Assembly: GCA_900759335.1 (NCBI GenBank)
Contig: CAAEUX010000023.1
Coordinates: forward strand, 1-14,318
Source of the DNA: an uncultured Collinsella sp.
GTDB lineage: Bacteria > Actinomycetota > Coriobacteriia > Coriobacteriales > Coriobacteriaceae
Length of the DNA stretch: 14,318 bases
Direction of reading: 5' to 3'
In this document: in pieces, positions 12,274 to 14,318 of the stretch
How the letters are laid out: each line of letters opens with the position of its first letter
Numbering within the stretch: the stretch's first letter is position 1
Notes under the pieces: generated by a model
What the model was told of the DNA's origin: nothing
Database searches by the model: none
What the model saw: only the letters and a program-made list of their open reading frames with translations
Program-made: the position numbers and the translations under genes

Positions 12274-14052
12274 ATGGACGAGAAGACCAAGGCACAGATT
12301 CAGCAGGAGGCAGCCGACCTGGTTGCCAAGCTGCAGCCGCGTTCCGGCAAGTTTCGCACCATCAGCCCCGAGATGGACCCGCTGCGTCTGGGCTCTGGCT
12401 GGTCCATCGAGGATCTGGACAAGCCGCAGGTCATTATCGAGTCGACGTTCGGCGACTCGCACCCGGGTTCTGCCGGCCTGTTTGAGTTGGTCGAGGAGGT
12501 CCGTGCCGGCATTGCCGAGGCTGGCGGTCATGGTGCCCGTTACTTCTGCACCGATATCTGCGACGGCGAGGCCCAGGGCCACGACGGCATCAACTACTCG
12601 CTGCCCAGTCGCGACATGATCGCCAACATGATCGAGATTCATGCCAAGGCCACCCCGTTCGACGCCGGCGTCTTTGTTGCCAGCTGCGATAAGGGCCTGC
12701 CTGCGAACCTTATGGCCATGGGCCGCATCAACATCCCCTCCATCGTCGTTACCGGCGGTGTCATGGATGCAGGCCCCGACCTGTTGACCCTGGAGCAGCT
12801 CGGTGCGATTTCTGCCCGCTACGAGCGCGGCGAGATCTCTCGCGAGGAACTTGAGTTTGCCAAGCACAACGCATGCCCCAGCTGCGGCGCCTGCTCCTTT
12901 ATGGGCACCGCGTCGACCATGCAGGTTACCGCCGAGGCCCTGGGCCTTATGCTCCCCGGCACGGCCCTGCTGCCCGCAACCAGCTCCGATCTGCGTGAGT
13001 TTGCGCGCGAGGCCGGCCGTCAGTCCGTGTGGCTCTCCGAACACAACCTGTGCCCGCGCGACATCGTGACCAAGGAGTCCTTCGAGAACCTCATCATGGT
13101 CCACGGCGCCATTTCCGGCTCCACCAACTCGCTGCTGCATATCCCTGCGATCGCCCGCGAGTTTGGCATCGAGATGTCCGCCGACGACTTCGACCGTCTG
13201 CACCGTGGTGCCCACTACCTGCTCAACGTTCGTCCCGCAGGTGAGTGGCCGGCGCAGTTCTTCTACTATGCGGGTGGCGTGCCGCGCATCATGGAGGAGA
13301 TCAAGTCGATGCTCCACCTCGACGTCATGACCGTCACCGGCAAGACTCTCGGCGAAAACCTCGAGGACCTTAAGAACAACGGCTACTACGAGAAGTGCGG
13401 CCGCTACTTGGAGAAATGGAACCTCAAGCGCGAGGACATCATTCGCTCGTTTGACCAGGCTTTTGGTACCGACGGCTCCATCGCCATCCTCCACGGCAAC
13501 CTTGCCCCCGAGGGCGCCGTCGTCAAGCACACGGTTGTTCCGCGCGAGATGTTCCAGGCCACGCTTAAGGCCCGTCCGTTCGATTGCGAGGAGGACGCCA
13601 TCCACGCCGTCCTGACGCACGAGGTCAAGCCCGGCGATGCCGTTATCATTCGCTATGAGGGCCCCAAGGGTTCCGGTATGCCCGAGATGTTCTACACCAC
13701 CGAGGCTATCGCCAGCGATCCCGAGCTGGGTGCGAGCATTGCCCTTATCACCGATGGCCGCTTCTCCGGCGCCTCCAAGGGCCCGGCTATCGGTCACGTT
13801 TCGCCCGAGGCTGCCGTGGGCGGCCCGATTGCCCTGATCGAGGAGGGCGACCTTATCCAGATCAACATCCCCGAGCGCTCGCTGTCTATTGTGGGCATCG
13901 CCGGCAAGGAGATGGAGCCGGCCGAGATCGATGCCGTCCTGGCCGAGCGCCGAGCCGCTTGGAAGCCCAAGGCTAATCGCTATACCTCCGGCACGCTCAA
14001 GTTCTTTACCGAGCATGCAGTTTCCGCCATTCAGGGTGGCTACATGGAGTAG
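12274..14052 (+). CDS. IlvD/Edd-family dehydratase, YjhG/YagF-like (sugar-acid dehydratase)
   Basis: A 592-residue Fe-S dehydratase. The family removes water from a 2,3-dihydroxy acid: IlvD in branched-chain amino acid synthesis, Edd and YjhG on sugar acids. Family blocks seen: DICDGEAQGHDGINYSLPSRD (start at 95), SCDKGLP (137-143), CPSCGACSFMG (201-211), GSTNSLLHIPAIA (282-294), DVMTVTGKTLGENL (350-363), GNLAPEGAVVK (408-418) and ITDGRFSGAS (492-501, with the catalytic-type Ser498). The SHPGS stretch (62-66) stands where IlvD has its first cluster cysteine (PCN), and SCDKGLPANLMA and GSTNSLLHIPAIA resemble E. coli YjhG. With the gluconate permease and GntR remnants next door, an aldonate dehydratase is more likely than IlvD. 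Automated annotation would probably say ilvD. The ATG at 12274 has GAGGAG 6 bases upstream. Confidence 0.88.
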   Translation: MDEKTKAQIQQEAADLVAKLQPRSGKFRTISPEMDPLRLGSGWSIEDLDKPQVIIESTFGDSHPGSAGLFELVEEVRAGIAEAGGHGARYFCTDICDGEAQGHDGINYSLPSRDMIANMIEIHAKATPFDAGVFVASCDKGLPANLMAMGRINIPSIVVTGGVMDAGPDLLTLEQLGAISARYERGEISREELEFAKHNACPSCGACSFMGTASTMQVTAEALGLMLPGTALLPATSSDLREFAREAGRQSVWLSEHNLCPRDIVTKESFENLIMVHGAISGSTNSLLHIPAIAREFGIEMSADDFDRLHRGAHYLLNVRPAGEWPAQFFYYAGGVPRIMEEIKSMLHLDVMTVTGKTLGENLEDLKNNGYYEKCGRYLEKWNLKREDIIRSFDQAFGTDGSIAILHGNLAPEGAVVKHTVVPREMFQATLKARPFDCEEDAIHAVLTHEVKPGDAVIIRYEGPKGSGMPEMFYTTEAIASDPELGASIALITDGRFSGASKGPAIGHVSPEAAVGGPIALIEEGDLIQINIPERSLSIVGIAGKEMEPAEIDAVLAERRAAWKPKANRYTSGTLKFFTEHAVSAIQGGYME

Positions 14053-14059
14053 CGCCCAT

Positions 14060-14149
14060 GCGCATCAAATATCTCCTCTCATAGATGCGCGGCACAAAGA
14101 GCCCCGAGCCACGTCACCGGGGCGCGTTGTTCAGCGCCGCCGGGGCGCT
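14060..14149 (+). terminator. Hairpin group after the dehydratase, possible terminator
   Basis: Three hairpins follow the dehydratase stop: GCGCATC/GATGCGC (14060-14066 with 14084-14090, loop 17), GCCCCG/CGGGGC (14101-14106 with 14118-14123, loop 11) and AGCGCC/GGCGCT (14133-14138 with 14144-14149, loop 5). The second is followed by a weak GCGTTGTT. None has a proper T run, so termination here is likely but not assured. Confidence 0.4.
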
Positions 14150-14178
14150 CCACTCAAACGACAAGAGACGTCTTACGC

Positions 14179-14220
14179 AAGCGCCCGCGTCCGTGGATAA
14201 AACCACGGGCGTGGGCGCTT
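14179..14220. repeat. 18-bp hairpin with ATAAAA loop
   Basis: The arm 14179-14196 (begins AAGCGCCC, ends CCGTGG) pairs along its whole length with 14203-14220, with 16 Watson-Crick and two G-T pairs and a 6-nt loop. It is the strongest fold in the window. No T run follows on the plus strand, so it is not a standard terminator. It begins the hairpin cluster that runs to the window edge. Confidence 0.7.
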
Positions 14221-14227
14221 CACTTCA

Positions 14228-14318
14228 AGACTTTAGTCTGCTGGCCGCGCAGCGGCCAGCTTTAAACCACCCGCTACGCGGGTGGAGACAAACGGCTTTA
14301 CAAAGCCACCCCTCCGAC
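14228..14318. mobile_element. Cluster of compact hairpins, possible IS200/IS605-type end or structured RNA
   Basis: Four perfect short hairpins in 80 bases: AGACT-TT-AGTCT (14228-14239), GCTGGCCGC-GCA-GCGGCCAGC (14240-14260), CCACCCGC-TAC-GCGGGTGG (14267-14285) and GGCTTT-AC-AAAGCC (14294-14307). Strings of subterminal hairpins with tiny loops are seen at ends of IS200/IS605 and TnpB-only elements, where they serve as transposase sites or guide-RNA scaffold. No transposase or tnpB reading frame lies in the window, so the element would have to continue to the right. A free-standing structured RNA is the alternative. Confidence 0.35.

Noticed and set aside
12256..14016. 586-codon open frame antisense to the dehydratase
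   Set aside because: Shadow of codon bias in the dehydratase gene; no recognisable domain.

Overview
The window is high-GC, densely packed bacterial chromosome, most likely from a gut member of the Coriobacteriia, close to Collinsella. This is inferred from the gene set (larB/larC, a feoA-feoA-feoB locus with a cysteine-rich accessory protein, an anaerobe-type flavin/4Fe-4S oxidoreductase, a sugar-acid dehydratase), from the GC-rich third codon positions and from recalled Collinsella proteins. No 16S or other marker gene is present, so the genus is not proven.

Region 1-3299 is read leftward: serB, then larB-larC-tetR. larB and larC make parts of the nickel-pincer nucleotide cofactor used by LarA-type racemases; larA and larE are not here. 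LarC ends where its C-terminal (LarC2) domain should begin, and the TetR gene starts 2 bases after its stop. A perfect 11-bp inverted repeat in front of larB is a candidate operator for that TetR protein.

Region 3300-5948 is read rightward: aspS and its terminator, then three 62-bp units of alternating inverted 14-mers, then a small HPr-like protein with the phosphorylatable His15 but a natural aspartate at position 46, where Gram-positive HPr has the regulatory serine.

Region 5949-9472 is a ferrous iron uptake locus: feoA, feoA, feoB, a terminator, and a 66-residue FeoB-associated cysteine-rich membrane protein. Its three intergenic spaces hold inverted repeats and two short motifs that recur between promoters, suggesting common metal-responsive control.

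Region 9473-11597 holds one 649-residue old-yellow-enzyme/4Fe-4S/FAD oxidoreductase with its own promoter and a hairpin terminator that looks usable from both strands.

Region 11598-14318 is a decayed sugar-acid locus. The C-terminal ligand-binding half of a GntR/FadR-type regulator (minus strand, also frameshifted) abuts the last 54 codons of a GntP-type gluconate permease (plus strand). The simplest explanation is one deletion that removed the divergent promoter region, the regulator's DNA-binding domain and most of the permease. The downstream IlvD/Edd-family dehydratase is intact and resembles YjhG/YagF sugar-acid dehydratases more than true IlvD. The window ends in a run of compact hairpins with 2-6 nt loops that may be the edge of an IS200/IS605-type element or a structured RNA.
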